From Acidobacteriaceae bacterium TAA 166 (lineage in GTDB: Bacteria; Acidobacteriota; Terriglobia; Terriglobales; Acidobacteriaceae): 64,000 nt of DNA. Positions 28,195 through 37,735 of this stretch are shown in pieces. A program made the translations under genes and the position numbers. The notes under the pieces are model-generated. The model was not told the origin of the DNA. It saw nothing but the letters and a program-made list of their open reading frames with translations, and ran no database searches. Each line of letters opens with the position of its first letter. Within the stretch, counting starts at the first letter, position 1. Location: the NCBI GenBank assembly GCA_000421065.1, contig ATWD01000003.1:1-64000 (forward strand), written 5' to 3'.

Positions 28195-30840
28195 CTATCC
28201 AACACTGATTGAGTAGCGTTCGCCGCTTTGGGTAGGAACAGTCCACAAGTCTCCGTCCGGTGTCGTCGGCACGTGCTTTCCGTCACTGGAGCGAACCACT
28301 CGTACTTGCTTTTGTTTCCAGGGAGAGATGAACCGCAGCGGGGCCCCGCGCTCGCTGAGCACCTCGAAACGAGCCACAGACTTGCCGTCGAAGATAGCGC
28401 TCACAAGGAAAGCGCCAACTGCTCGGAGGTTCTCGAAGCGCGCGGGGCCGAGATTCGTCACATTGGGGAACAGCCTGATCGTGCCCGTATAGCTCTGCAA
28501 CATACATTCGTTCAGAACGACCGGAACCGCGAAGTTCTCGCACCATAGTCCCATCCGCATCATGAAGTCGAAATCGGTTGAGAGGCTGTATCGTCCACCA
28601 GACTGCCGGACTCGATCGTTCGAGACTCCGTCCGGCAGCATGCAGTATTCGATCTGACCCTTGAACCATTCGAGGTCGAGTAGCCCCAGCCGGGCACGGA
28701 TGAGAGGCTGCGAGACCAGATCGTTACCTCCTTCAAGGCGAATCGTCTTCGCCGTTCGGGTCGCAATGTCGAGAAATTCTGTACCTTCACCGATCCCAAC
28801 TTGCTCCCCGGGAAAGACGGGTGCGAGAGTGATCGGTACGTTGTAGGTATGCTCTGCGGGGGCATTGACGATGTCGAGCCATACCTCACCGTACCGGCCA
28901 GTGGCCTTTGGGTATGGGGCAAGATTCTCGCTGATCTCCTTCCAGTGTGTCCGTTCTCCTTCATCGAGACCAAGGATTGTCGAGGCATCGACCATTGCGT
29001 TGAGAACGAAGCGCGTCAGAGCCAGATCAAGGATGCAGTCCTTGTTCAGCTTGAAGTCCACCGTGCAACCCCAATTCTCCGAGGAGATCGAGGGAAAGAT
29101 GTGATATTTGCCATCATCCTCCTTGGTCACGAAGGCGGCGAGGAACCGAACGGCGGCACGAATCAGCGGGTACACGCGCTGGAGATATTTGACGTCCTGC
29201 GTATACAGGTATTGCCACCAGAGGCTTTGAACGGCCCACGGTGTCATGCATATCTGATAACCCCACGGCGGAACAGGGTAAGGAACGATTTGGCTGGGCA
29301 CGGGATAGGCGGATAGGGGGAAGAAGGCCCCCGGTAGATTGAACCCTTCTCTTGCCGACTTCTCTGACATCGCCAGCAGGTTCTCTACAAGTTCCAGGTA
29401 TGGCTGATGCATATCCACGTGGTTGCTTGAGAACACGCCCCAATAGACCTGCTGGCAGTTGTAGTCGAGGTGATAGTCGCTGTGCCACGCGCTGCCGATA
29501 TTTTCATAGGACCAGTTTCCAAAGAGGCCGGGTGCCGTTCCGTGCTTTCGCAAACAACAGGCAAGGAAGTACTGGTTGTGATACCAGACCCGTTCGAGAT
29601 CCTGGTCCTGGAAGCTCACCGCAGAAGCTGCCCAAAACTCCCTCCAAGCTTGCTCCGACTTCTGCTGTAGTTCCTCGAACGAGGAACTCGAAGCTGCGGA
29701 CACCATTTGCTCCGCGAAGGGCGCTGTGTGGAGCTCGGCCTCCGTATAAGTGTGGGTCTGCGGAATGGTGATCCAGGAGGCCGGATCTCGATCTTCATGA
29801 TGCTCGGACTCGAGCCGCTGAAGAAGCAGGTCACGAGGTGTGGCAACAGCGACGTCAAGACGGAGCGGCTTGTCTGAGCCACCCGAGAAAGCCAGGCTCC
29901 CGCTGGATTGGATCGTGTCGACCGACCAGGTTCCCGCCATGCGGCCGCACAGGCTGAAGTTTCGATCTTTGTCCGAACGCGGCGGGTTGGGGTTATCGTG
30001 CGAAGGCCCGATCGCAGGGAAGTATTGAAAGCAGGAGAATTCAGTCGTGCCCGCAAGCGCTTGATGCTTCAGTACGGGTCTCGGGAGTTGGTCCGGGTAG
30101 ACGTCCACACGTCCGGCATCGAACGGTCCCGCATGGAAGCCGTCGATAGCCGGGGAATAGATGACGGACAGATCCGGGATGGAGCCGGAATCGACGCTGA
30201 TCCGCCCGGAACTTCTGTCTACAAAAGCGCGCAGCTTTGCAATCTTTTCTTGCCCGTCGATCGTCTTGATCTTCAGATCAAGGCTGAAGAGACCATTGGC
30301 GGGGTTGAGGGTGTAGCCGATAGGCTCGACCCAACGCGCATCCCACTTCAGCCAAACGGTCCCGCACGGCCAGGGGCGCGGCCATCTCTTCGCATAAGAT
30401 CCACCAACCTTATGCCCGTACTCACGGAAGAACTCCACGCTCTCGACGGAGAGAGAGTCGTCTCCGGTGCGGTGCATCTCTGCACTGGCGCGCTTCCAAA
30501 GGTCGAGGATCTCGGAAAAGGGCTGCACGTACTTGTCGCTGTCTTCTGTGACGCGAATGTCCCAGCAATCACTCTTCGAAATATGTAGACCAAGAGCGTC
30601 GGGGCGAACCACGGCGCATACACCGATGTCCCCGTTGCCGAGCAGCATGCCTTCAAAGTAGGTCGGACCGGCTTTGGCCCTGACAAGCGGATGACGGCCT
30701 GCAATGTCGAAGGGGTTGAGTCGATCGCCGGTCTGCATCGAATGGGTGCTCCGGGATTGACCGGAGGTCGGTTCAGAGCCGATGGCTACAAGAGAGGCCA
30801 ATGCGGATGTTTGCAGAAACGTGCGGCGCGTGGTCTTCAT
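28195..30840 (-). CDS. Tat-exported GH95/DUF5703-like (alpha/alpha)6-barrel glycosidase
   Basis: 881 aa from ATG 30840, which directly precedes a twin-arginine signal (KTTRRTFLQTSALASL). The N-terminal domain has GNGDIGVCAVVRPD and HISKSDCWD, typical of GH95 and DUF5703 proteins. The barrel shows HSDYHLDYNCQQVYW and FPSISSENWG, matching positions of the GH95 active site. Known GH95 alpha-L-fucosidases use two Asn in a TNIN motif (here LDYN) and an Asp in QIDGNFG (here roughly LWCENFA), so the catalytic set is altered. It may be a fucosidase, an L-galactosidase or a separate family. Follows receptor 2 after a hairpin; precedes the GH-D glycosidase. Confidence 0.7.
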   Translation of the reverse strand: MKTTRRTFLQTSALASLVAIGSEPTSGQSRSTHSMQTGDRLNPFDIAGRHPLVRAKAGPTYFEGMLLGNGDIGVCAVVRPDALGLHISKSDCWDIRVTEDSDKYVQPFSEILDLWKRASAEMHRTGDDSLSVESVEFFREYGHKVGGSYAKRWPRPWPCGTVWLKWDARWVEPIGYTLNPANGLFSLDLKIKTIDGQEKIAKLRAFVDRSSGRISVDSGSIPDLSVIYSPAIDGFHAGPFDAGRVDVYPDQLPRPVLKHQALAGTTEFSCFQYFPAIGPSHDNPNPPRSDKDRNFSLCGRMAGTWSVDTIQSSGSLAFSGGSDKPLRLDVAVATPRDLLLQRLESEHHEDRDPASWITIPQTHTYTEAELHTAPFAEQMVSAASSSSFEELQQKSEQAWREFWAASAVSFQDQDLERVWYHNQYFLACCLRKHGTAPGLFGNWSYENIGSAWHSDYHLDYNCQQVYWGVFSSNHVDMHQPYLELVENLLAMSEKSAREGFNLPGAFFPLSAYPVPSQIVPYPVPPWGYQICMTPWAVQSLWWQYLYTQDVKYLQRVYPLIRAAVRFLAAFVTKEDDGKYHIFPSISSENWGCTVDFKLNKDCILDLALTRFVLNAMVDASTILGLDEGERTHWKEISENLAPYPKATGRYGEVWLDIVNAPAEHTYNVPITLAPVFPGEQVGIGEGTEFLDIATRTAKTIRLEGGNDLVSQPLIRARLGLLDLEWFKGQIEYCMLPDGVSNDRVRQSGGRYSLSTDFDFMMRMGLWCENFAVPVVLNECMLQSYTGTIRLFPNVTNLGPARFENLRAVGAFLVSAIFDGKSVARFEVLSERGAPLRFISPWKQKQVRVVRSSDGKHVPTTPDGDLWTVPTQSGERYSISVG

Positions 30841-30930
30841 CAGCGGTACCTTCGATGGCCTCAAGCCAACATTGATTGCCTCTATGGTCGCCTATCAACT
30901 GCGTTACAGGCGAGATCTTGATGAACAGGC

Positions 30931-30966
30931 GGGACTCCTGAAGTTGATCGATTGTTCAGGAGTCCC
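30931..30966 (-). terminator. Perfect 12-bp stem-loop after receptor 2
   Basis: GGGACTCCTGAA (30931-30942), 12-base loop, TTCAGGAGTCCC (30955-30966). It lies 24 bp after the receptor stop and 90 bp before the GH95-like start. There is no T-run, so it is likelier a partial terminator or 3'-end protector that lowers glycosidase relative to receptor expression. Confidence 0.6.
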
Positions 30967-30989
30967 ATCCGTGTTGTGCGTCGGATCAG

Positions 30990-33900
30990 CTAGAACGCAT
31001 ACTTCAGCGATAGCTGGAAGAAGCGTGCGTCGGGCGTATTGTTCTGAAAGAACTTCGGACCCGTGATCTGACCGCCGCTGTTGTTGTTATTCGCGCTACC
31101 ATTGCCCGGAGCACCCCATGTCGGGTGATTCAGGACGTTGAACCCGTCGGCACGGAACTGGAGATACTGCTCGTGCCAGACAGGGAACGTCTTGAAGAGT
31201 GACATGTTGACCTGGTAGTAACCGGGGCCATAGAGCGTGTCCTGCAAACCACCCAAGAGACGGAGAGCGGTTGCAGTGTCACGTACCGGACCCTGGAAGA
31301 GTACCGGCGTCCCGTCCGGATTAACCGATCCGACCGGATGCGTGGCGTCGGAGATCGTCTCTCCAGGAAGTGGATTGGCCAACGCGCAAGGATTGAACCA
31401 GTTGTCCTTTGTGTGGACTTGAGCGGGGCAGCTTACCCCAGCGTTACTGGAGTTCGGAGAACCACCCCCCGCATCCGGGTTGCCCGCAATATAGGCGCGT
31501 GCACCGCCGCCGGCAGCCGTGCTGATGTTAGGGGATACCGAAAAGGGAGTACCGGTCTGAGCCACCCAGGTCAGCGAACTGGACCATCCTCCGATGGTCT
31601 CATCCACTAACTTCGAGTTGTTGAGGAACCGCTTGCCCTTACCGACAGGGATCTCATAGTTCCCGTTGATGGTGAAGCGATGCCGAACGTCATAGACCGA
31701 GTTCGTGTACTCGTCGATGAATGGGATGAGCGCCTGGTTTCTGCTGCCGATGGCCGCAAAATTGCCACCGGCGTCACTTGCATCATCCATTGCGTGAGCC
31801 CATGTATACGTTGCAAGGAAGGAGAGACCATGCGAAGCCCGTTTCTCTAACTTGGTCTGCAGAGAGTTATAGGTGCTGACTCCAGCGTACGAAATCTGAC
31901 CGACGCTCCCGAGGTCAGGAAAGGGGTTGAACGTTTGGGTGTTGGTGCCAGGGCGAAACAGTCCCGGGACCGTATTCGGATTGTTGGAAAGCGTGAGATG
32001 CCTGCTCTCATTGCCCACATAGCTGATTGTGAACGCGAGATTCGGACTCAATGCCTGCTGAACCGAGAGACTGTAGTTCATCGTGTACGGGGTCTTGATG
32101 TTCACGTCGATGGCGTGGAAGCCGGGAAGCGATACATAATTCTGCAACCCACCCCCTGCTGTGATCACATGCTGAACGCCCTGCTCGAGGGTAACCCCCT
32201 GGGCGGCAACCGAGGGGCAATTGCCTTGGACGCAACTGGGCGGGATAAACTGTGCCTGATTTGAGAACGGGAAGTTCGCACCAAGGTTTGTATTGCCTTG
32301 CGACATCAGCCCACCGTAAAAGATCCCGAAGCCTCCGCGCACCACGGTGTTGTTGGTTGCCTGGAAAGCAAAGCCGACTCGAGGTGCGAAGTTCGTCTTC
32401 TGGCCGTTAGCGAGCCTCTCGTTATCCACGTACTGGACAGAGACATTGTCTTTAGCCAGTACGTTGAGGAAGGTTTGTCCCAGGACGACGTTTCTGGATC
32501 GCGAGGGGAGCTGATACACGGCGGAACCCGTGCCAATCCCCAATGGGCCATTCACGACGAAGTTGCCCTGTTGCCCTGCATTCTCCTTATACGGCTGGAA
32601 GTAGTCGTAGCGCAGACCAAGGTTCAGGGTCAGTTTTCTGGTAATCTTCCAGTCGTCCTGTATATAACCGGCGCGGTACCACTGAGCATCGTTGATGTTG
32701 GGTGCGTTCGCGAGGTTCGAGCTGCTCATCTGATCGGCTAGAAAATCCGCAACCGCATTGCCGGTGAAGCTCACGCCGGGTAGACCGGTGAACGTCCCGT
32801 TGTAGTAGTAGAGGCCAAGGGAGGCCGGGGCGAACTGATAGGCGAAGCGAACCGCCTGAAGCGTCAGGCCCGCACGGAGTGAATGGTTTCCTAGGCTGAC
32901 GGTAACGTTGTCCAGAATCTGGTAGACGTTTTGTCCTTCGTTGTTGGTGCCTTCCGAACCCCACGAGTTGATGCCGCTGACTCCGCCATACGGCAACCCA
33001 TATTGGCCAGGCCCCGGAGCCGGAACCCCGCCCAACCCGAGAGACGCGGCGATGTTCGGCTCAAAAGCATGCGCCTGGATGAAACGGGCGTGTCCCCAGT
33101 TGTATCCGAAGCGAAACTCGTTCGTAATACGTGGGCTGAAGATATGGGTCTCGCTCAGCATGAAGTTCATGAAGAGGCTCGGGTCGCTCTGGCCACCGTA
33201 TCCGCTGCCGTCGAGAAGCGGACCAAGTGGAAGGTCGTTGACCTTCTGCTCATGGGAATAGCTATAGCGCGCATACGTCTGGTCCTTCGCGCTGATATTC
33301 CAATCCAGGCGCTGGTCCCATTGGATCGTGTTGTCGTGGCTTGCGAGATTTACGTTGTAGTTGTTGTACGTCTTACCATTGTTTGCATTCGGTTGAGGAT
33401 AGAGACTGAGGATGCGCTGAGCGATTGGGTTGATCTGTCCAGGGCAAAACACGTTGGCCCTTCCGTTGCAGGTGAGCGGTTGGCCGGGGTCTGCGGAATT
33501 GGGTTGATAGAGGGTTACCGCCTGCGTGCCCGTCAGCGACGGATTCAGAAGCTCCGAAAAATCGCCCTGCCGCATCAGCTGAGTCGGAACACTGGTGATA
33601 TTCGGATTGGCGAACGCGATCCGGTTGAGTTCGATATCGCCGAAGTAGAAGAGCTTGTTTTTCCAAATGGGGAAGCCGAGCGTCGCACCGAATTGGTTCT
33701 GGTGATACGGCGGTGTCGTTTGAGCATTCCAAGGCGTGGCGTCGAGCTTCGTATTTCGTGCGTATTCCCAGATGTCGCCGTGAACCTGATTCGATCCGGA
33801 CTTGATGCTGGCGCTCATCAATGCGCCGGCGGAATGCCCGAATTCAGCGCTGAAGTTGCTCGTTTGGATATTGAACTCTGCGAGTGCGTCCGGCGGAGGC

Positions 33901-34667
33901 CGCATGACAAAGCTGGAGCCATTGAGGAAGTCTGTCAGGTTGCTGTTGTTATCAACTCCATCCAGGATAAAGTTGTTCTGCTCCGCCCGCTGCCCATTCG
34001 CGACGAAATCTCCAGTGCCGCTGCCACGCGTTGCGCCGCTGTTGGCGGAGGCGGAAACGGAGCCGGCTGTCAACTGCGCGATATAGACCCAGTTACGACC
34101 ATTCAGAGGGGTGTTGTTGATCGTCTGAGCGTCGATCGTCTGGCCGACACCACTTGTCTCCGACTGGAGCAACGGCACTTCGGACGTGACCGTTACGGTC
34201 TCAGATACCTCCCCGGTGGTAAGCCGCAGATCTGCTTCGACCCGCTGTTGCGCATTCACATGAAGATTCTCCCGCGTGAGCGTTTGGAATCCGCTCATCG
34301 AGACGCTCACGGTATAGTCGCCGATCTTGATCGGTGAAAACGTGTAGTTTCCGCTTTGGTTGGACTTTGTCTGAAGAATCAGACCAGTGCCCGAAGCCGT
34401 AAGGGTTACGTTCGCTCCCGGAACGATCGCTCCGGATGGGTCGGTCACCACACCCGTGATGGCTCCCTGATCCGCCTGGCCAAACGATATCGAGGGGATC
34501 AGCAGTGCCAGGACAAATAGAAAGAGCCGGAACGGTGATTGGAATGAAATTGATCGTGCGGCCGTGTCTCGACCCTGCGTGAGATTGGCATGCCTTATGC
34601 TCCCGTACTCGTGTGCGAGTGGCTGAGCTTTGGCGTCCCTTCCCAGAAATGAAAATTGGATTGTCAT
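30990..34667 (-). CDS. TonB-dependent receptor, Oar-like (receptor 2)
   Basis: Start at ATG 34667, with GGAGG four bases upstream; about 1225 aa. A signal segment (FLFVLALLIPSISFGQ) precedes the carboxypeptidase-regulatory-like domain (GAITGVVTDPSGAIVPGA), then plug motifs (NGRNWVYIAQLT, FILDGVDNN, LAEFNIQTSN) and a large barrel ending FFQLSLKYAF. First gene of a minus-strand unit with two glycosidases, a phosphatase-superfamily protein and an unknown gene, so it probably imports the glycan or its fragments. Expression appears to be under the TGAGCGCTCA operator at 34699-34708. Confidence 0.92.
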   Translation of the reverse strand: MTIQFSFLGRDAKAQPLAHEYGSIRHANLTQGRDTAARSISFQSPFRLFLFVLALLIPSISFGQADQGAITGVVTDPSGAIVPGANVTLTASGTGLILQTKSNQSGNYTFSPIKIGDYTVSVSMSGFQTLTRENLHVNAQQRVEADLRLTTGEVSETVTVTSEVPLLQSETSGVGQTIDAQTINNTPLNGRNWVYIAQLTAGSVSASANSGATRGSGTGDFVANGQRAEQNNFILDGVDNNSNLTDFLNGSSFVMRPPPDALAEFNIQTSNFSAEFGHSAGALMSASIKSGSNQVHGDIWEYARNTKLDATPWNAQTTPPYHQNQFGATLGFPIWKNKLFYFGDIELNRIAFANPNITSVPTQLMRQGDFSELLNPSLTGTQAVTLYQPNSADPGQPLTCNGRANVFCPGQINPIAQRILSLYPQPNANNGKTYNNYNVNLASHDNTIQWDQRLDWNISAKDQTYARYSYSHEQKVNDLPLGPLLDGSGYGGQSDPSLFMNFMLSETHIFSPRITNEFRFGYNWGHARFIQAHAFEPNIAASLGLGGVPAPGPGQYGLPYGGVSGINSWGSEGTNNEGQNVYQILDNVTVSLGNHSLRAGLTLQAVRFAYQFAPASLGLYYYNGTFTGLPGVSFTGNAVADFLADQMSSSNLANAPNINDAQWYRAGYIQDDWKITRKLTLNLGLRYDYFQPYKENAGQQGNFVVNGPLGIGTGSAVYQLPSRSRNVVLGQTFLNVLAKDNVSVQYVDNERLANGQKTNFAPRVGFAFQATNNTVVRGGFGIFYGGLMSQGNTNLGANFPFSNQAQFIPPSCVQGNCPSVAAQGVTLEQGVQHVITAGGGLQNYVSLPGFHAIDVNIKTPYTMNYSLSVQQALSPNLAFTISYVGNESRHLTLSNNPNTVPGLFRPGTNTQTFNPFPDLGSVGQISYAGVSTYNSLQTKLEKRASHGLSFLATYTWAHAMDDASDAGGNFAAIGSRNQALIPFIDEYTNSVYDVRHRFTINGNYEIPVGKGKRFLNNSKLVDETIGGWSSSLTWVAQTGTPFSVSPNISTAAGGGARAYIAGNPDAGGGSPNSSNAGVSCPAQVHTKDNWFNPCALANPLPGETISDATHPVGSVNPDGTPVLFQGPVRDTATALRLLGGLQDTLYGPGYYQVNMSLFKTFPVWHEQYLQFRADGFNVLNHPTWGAPGNGSANNNNSGGQITGPKFFQNNTPDARFFQLSLKYAF

Positions 34668-34698
34668 GCGGCCTCCGGAACGCTCCAACGATCTGTAC

Positions 34699-34748
34699 TG
34701 AGCGCTCACAAGAACGAAACAATAGGCCGGAAGAGCCAGCATAGTCAA
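34699..34748 (-). promoter_or_regulatory. Promoter and operator of receptor 2
   Basis: Read on the minus strand: -35 TTGACT (34743-34748), 18-bp spacer, -10 TATTGT (34719-34724), then exactly 10 bp to the perfect palindrome TGAGCGCTCA (34699-34708). The palindrome would cover the first transcribed bases and so block initiation when bound. The ribosome site and ATG follow 30 bp later. The same layout occurs before receptor 3. Confidence 0.75.
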
Positions 34749-34825
34749 CTCTTCGCCGTAAGTAGTTATAAATAAAGAACGCAAGGCGAGGATTTTACTC
34801 CAGGCCCGCTCTAGATACGGTATTT

Positions 34826-34835
34826 CGAGCGCTCG
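34826..34835. promoter_or_regulatory. Secondary operator-like palindrome CGAGCGCTCG
   Basis: Palindrome with the same GAGCGCTC core, 127 bp from the receptor-2 operator (start to start). No promoter recognised beside it. May serve as an auxiliary site; the equivalent site before receptor 3 is also 127 bp away. Confidence 0.5.
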
Positions 34836-34957
34836 CTAAGCGCCATGTGCGGTTATTGACGAAAATCGTGGCAGCGAAGTTTTAGCCGAAATATGGGGAT
34901 AACGCCAAATATTTCCTGCGATTTGCGAGTTCGCCTCGGTCTGCGTCGTCCTCTTGG

Positions 34958-34967
34958 TGAGCGCTCG
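34958..34967. promoter_or_regulatory. Secondary operator-like site TGAGCGCTCG
   Basis: One mismatch from the palindrome TGAGCGCTCA. Lies 12 bp upstream of the -35 box of the gntR promoter and 65 bp from the operator that overlaps the gntR start codon. Confidence 0.55.
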
Positions 34968-34979
34968 ATAAATTCAAGG

Positions 34980-35032
34980 TTGACGATCTTGATTGGTGAC
35001 GGGTAGCATCCGATTGACCTTATGAGCGCTCA
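34980..35032 (+). promoter_or_regulatory. Promoter of gntR-1 with operator overlapping the start codon
   Basis: -35 TTGACG (34980-34985), 18-bp spacer, -10 TAGCAT (35004-35009). The start of transcription would fall near 35016, leaving only a few bases before ATG 35022, with no ribosome site. The perfect palindrome TGAGCGCTCA (35023-35032) begins inside the ATG and encodes Met-Ser-Ala. Confidence 0.65.
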
Positions 35033-35702
35033 GATTCGAGATGACAAATCGAAAGACCTCCGCAAGCACGAAATCGCGGAGCGCCTGCTCTCCAAGATTG
35101 TGAGTGGGCAGCTGTCCCCTGGGGGGCAGATCTCGGAGAGAACCTGGGGTCAAAAGTTCGGCGTCGCTCAAGCCTCTATTCGAGAGGCGATCAACATCCT
35201 CGAACGGGATGGCTTTGTTACGAAAGAATCGGGTCGGAGCGCAAGGGTTGTAAACCTCAGCGAAGAGGACGTGGTCCAGCTCTACCAGGTCCGCGCCGGC
35301 CTTGAAGGGATGGCTGGTTATTTAGCCGCTTCAACGGGGGCAGACACCACCGCGCTCGAGGCGATTGTCCGCGAGATGCGTTCCGCCTCCGAGGCGCATG
35401 ACAGCAAGCTGCTGACCGACTGCGATTTTCGCTTTCATCTCGAGTTGTGTCGCATGTCCGGCAATGCCCACCTGCTTTCCTATGCGCAAAAGCTTCTACG
35501 TCCCTTTTTTGCCTTTGTCCGCATGCGAGTGAGTGTCAGCGGCCAGGGAACGTCGGCATGGGGGCAGGATGTGGATGTGCATCAGCACATCGTCGATCTT
35601 GTCCGCGATGGAGAATCCGAGCTCACAGAGCATTATGTGAAGAAGTGCATGGCTCGCTTCGCGTCGACAGCGAGGAGGAACTGGTTACCGCATGAACAAT
35701 AG
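35022..35702 (+). CDS. GntR-family (FadR/FCD) transcriptional regulator 1
   Basis: 226 aa. N-terminal winged HTH (KFGVAQASIREAINILERDG is the recognition segment) and an FCD ligand domain with a metal-binding set (DFRFH, VHQHIVDL, EHYVKK). Such proteins usually sense a sugar acid or similar carboxylate. First gene of the plus-strand fucose/galactose operon; its end overlaps the SDR start by 11 bases. The segment GVAQASIREAINILERDGFV is identical in regulator 2 at 52422, so both should read the same DNA site. The operator overlapping its own start codon points to autoregulation. Confidence 0.9.
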   Translation: MSAQIRDDKSKDLRKHEIAERLLSKIVSGQLSPGGQISERTWGQKFGVAQASIREAINILERDGFVTKESGRSARVVNLSEEDVVQLYQVRAGLEGMAGYLAASTGADTTALEAIVREMRSASEAHDSKLLTDCDFRFHLELCRMSGNAHLLSYAQKLLRPFFAFVRMRVSVSGQGTSAWGQDVDVHQHIVDLVRDGESELTEHYVKKCMARFASTARRNWLPHEQ

Positions 35703-36459
35703 CCTCAGCAACAAAGTGATTCTCCTGACGGGCGGCGCGACCGGGATCGGCCGCGAATGTGCTCTCGCGTACGCCCGCGAGGGCGCAGCCGTCGCAGTCC
35801 TTGACCGCAATCTCGAGGATGCCCGCAAAACAGCCGACGAAGCGGGACATGACAGCTTCGCCATTCAAGCGGACGTATCAGACGGTCCTGCTATCGAGGC
35901 GGCGATCAAGACGCTCCTCGACAAATGCGGGAAGCTTGACGCGATCCACAACAATGCCGGCATCGTAGGCCCGTCTCGACCTCTCCACGAGACCAGCGAG
36001 GCGGAGTGGGATGAACTCCAGAACATCAATCTGAAATCCGTGTACTGGACGACAAAGTTTGGGTTTGAAGCCCTGGTCGCCTCGAAAGGAACAATCCTCA
36101 ACACGGCAAGCATGGTTGGGGTGATAGGGCAGCAGGACCACGCCGCCTACGTGGCTACCAAGGGCGGAATGATCGCGCTCACAAAGGCTATGGCAGCCGA
36201 CTACGGCAAGCATGGGATTCGCGTCAATGCCATCTGTCCCGCAATCGTGTGGACCCCGATGCTCGAGCGGTGGGCGGATGCGCAGAGCGATCCCAATGCG
36301 ACCCGACGGCTCTTCGACGAGATGAGTCTGCTGGGCTATACCCCGCATGGCGACGTGATCTCCGACGCCGCGGTGTTTTTGCTTTCAGACCAGTCACGTT
36401 TCATCACCGGTTGCATCCTGCCCGTCAGTGGCGGTGCAGAAATTGGCTACAAACGATAA
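35692..36459 (+). CDS. SDR dehydrogenase of the L-fucose pathway
   Basis: 255 aa classical SDR: TGGATGIGREC cofactor site, NNAG, catalytic Ser in NTASMVGV, YVATK, and a C-terminal GCILPVSGG. Acidic residue after beta-2 (VLDRN) suggests NAD preference. Between gntR and L-fuconate dehydratase it probably oxidises either L-fucose to the lactone or 2-keto-3-deoxy-L-fuconate to the 2,4-diketo acid. A second SDR at 41234 is the other candidate. Since that one lies beside the diketo-acid hydrolase, this one is more likely L-fucose dehydrogenase. Overlaps gntR and is 13 bp from fucD, so coupled. Confidence 0.8.
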   Translation: MNNSLSNKVILLTGGATGIGRECALAYAREGAAVAVLDRNLEDARKTADEAGHDSFAIQADVSDGPAIEAAIKTLLDKCGKLDAIHNNAGIVGPSRPLHETSEAEWDELQNINLKSVYWTTKFGFEALVASKGTILNTASMVGVIGQQDHAAYVATKGGMIALTKAMAADYGKHGIRVNAICPAIVWTPMLERWADAQSDPNATRRLFDEMSLLGYTPHGDVISDAAVFLLSDQSRFITGCILPVSGGAEIGYKR

Positions 36460-36472
36460 CCCAAGAGGAATA

Positions 36473-37720
36473 ATGGCAAACAACATCATCCGCGCAATCT
36501 CCACGTACGATGCCCGCTTTCCGTTGGCAGCAGGGGCAGGTACCGACTCGATCCATGCCACTTCGGAGTACTGTCTCGCGACGACTCTGCTTTCAACCGA
36601 CGGCGGCCCGACCGGGTCCGGGTTCGTTCTCACGCTTGGTTCCGGCAACGAGCTTGTCTGCAAGGCCATAGAGATGCTGGCTACGCCCTTGCAGGGAAAG
36701 AGCATTGACGAGATCATGGCCGACTTCGGCAGCCTCTCGCGAAGCATCGCCGACCACGCGGCCTTGCGCTGGCTCGGACCCCACAAGGGGGTAGTACACC
36801 TGGCGCTCGCCTCGATCACCAACGCATGCTTCGATCTTTGGGCCAAGAGCCGCGGAGTCCCGCTGTGGAAGCTTCTCCTCGATCTCTCGCCGGAAGAACT
36901 CGTGAGGGTTATGGACCTTTCCTACGTGGAAGAAGTCGTCGATCAGAAGCGCGCCATTGAGATGTTGCGTGAGAAACAAGCTTCGCGGGCGTCACGCGAG
37001 GGGATTCTCGAAACCGGATACCCCGGATACGACACTTCTGTGGGATGGATGGACTACAGCGACGACAAGGTGTGGGAGCTGACCAAGGCGGCGCTCGATC
37101 AGGGATTCTCTGCTTTCAAGTTGAAGGTCGGTTCCCCGGAAGAGAGCCGTGATCTCCGCAGGGCCGCCATGCTCCGTGAACTTGCCGGCGATGACAAAAC
37201 AATCATGTTCGATGCGAATCAGCACTGGAACCTGCCGGATGCGTTGCATATGTGCCGTGAATTATCGAAGTTCAAGCCACTCTGGATTGAGGAGCCGACA
37301 CATCCGGATGACCTGCTCGCGCATGTGGAACTGTCCGAAGCAATCGCCCCGGTAAAGATCGCCGCCGGGGAACACATCTCCAATCGTGTTCTGTTCAAAA
37401 ACTTCCTGAAGGCCAATGCGTTGCAGTTCATCCAGGTCGACTGCACGCGCGTGGCGGGCATTAGCGAATTCTTGACGGTAAGCTTTATGGCGAAGATCTT
37501 CAATCGTCCTGTGGTTCCTCACGTCGGTGATATGGGGCAGATGCATCAGCACCTGATGTTCTTCAACCATATTGCGCTGGATCATGAGGTGGTTTTCCTG
37601 GAACATATTCCTCATCTTCGGAAGCACTTCGTGCACCCAGCCGAAGTGTCCGCGGGGGTCTATCGTACGCCACAAGCTCCGGGGGCTTCAACGGATCTGA
37701 AAGTCAACGCCACAGCATAA
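36473..37720 (+). CDS. fucD: L-fuconate dehydratase (enolase superfamily)
   Basis: 415 aa from ATG 36473 with AAGAGGAA just upstream. It removes water from L-fuconate to give 2-keto-3-deoxy-L-fuconate. Catalytic residues sit where they do in characterised FucD: Lys pair in AFKLKVG (K216, K218), Mg ligands D247 (FDANQ), E273/E274 (WIEEP) and E300 (AAGEH), and H350 in PHVGDMGQMHQH. The N-terminal DGGPTGSGF is also family-typical. The neighbouring lactonase, SDRs and FAH hydrolase complete the non-phosphorylating pathway known from Xanthomonas campestris. Confidence 0.93.
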   Translation: MANNIIRAISTYDARFPLAAGAGTDSIHATSEYCLATTLLSTDGGPTGSGFVLTLGSGNELVCKAIEMLATPLQGKSIDEIMADFGSLSRSIADHAALRWLGPHKGVVHLALASITNACFDLWAKSRGVPLWKLLLDLSPEELVRVMDLSYVEEVVDQKRAIEMLREKQASRASREGILETGYPGYDTSVGWMDYSDDKVWELTKAALDQGFSAFKLKVGSPEESRDLRRAAMLRELAGDDKTIMFDANQHWNLPDALHMCRELSKFKPLWIEEPTHPDDLLAHVELSEAIAPVKIAAGEHISNRVLFKNFLKANALQFIQVDCTRVAGISEFLTVSFMAKIFNRPVVPHVGDMGQMHQHLMFFNHIALDHEVVFLEHIPHLRKHFVHPAEVSAGVYRTPQAPGASTDLKVNATA

Positions 37721-37735
37721 CGGTCGAGGTATGAG

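Noticed and set aside
32931..34337. 468-codon open frame on the + strand inside receptor 2
   Set aside because: Antisense shadow of a high-GC beta-barrel gene; no domain, Arg/Val-rich translation.
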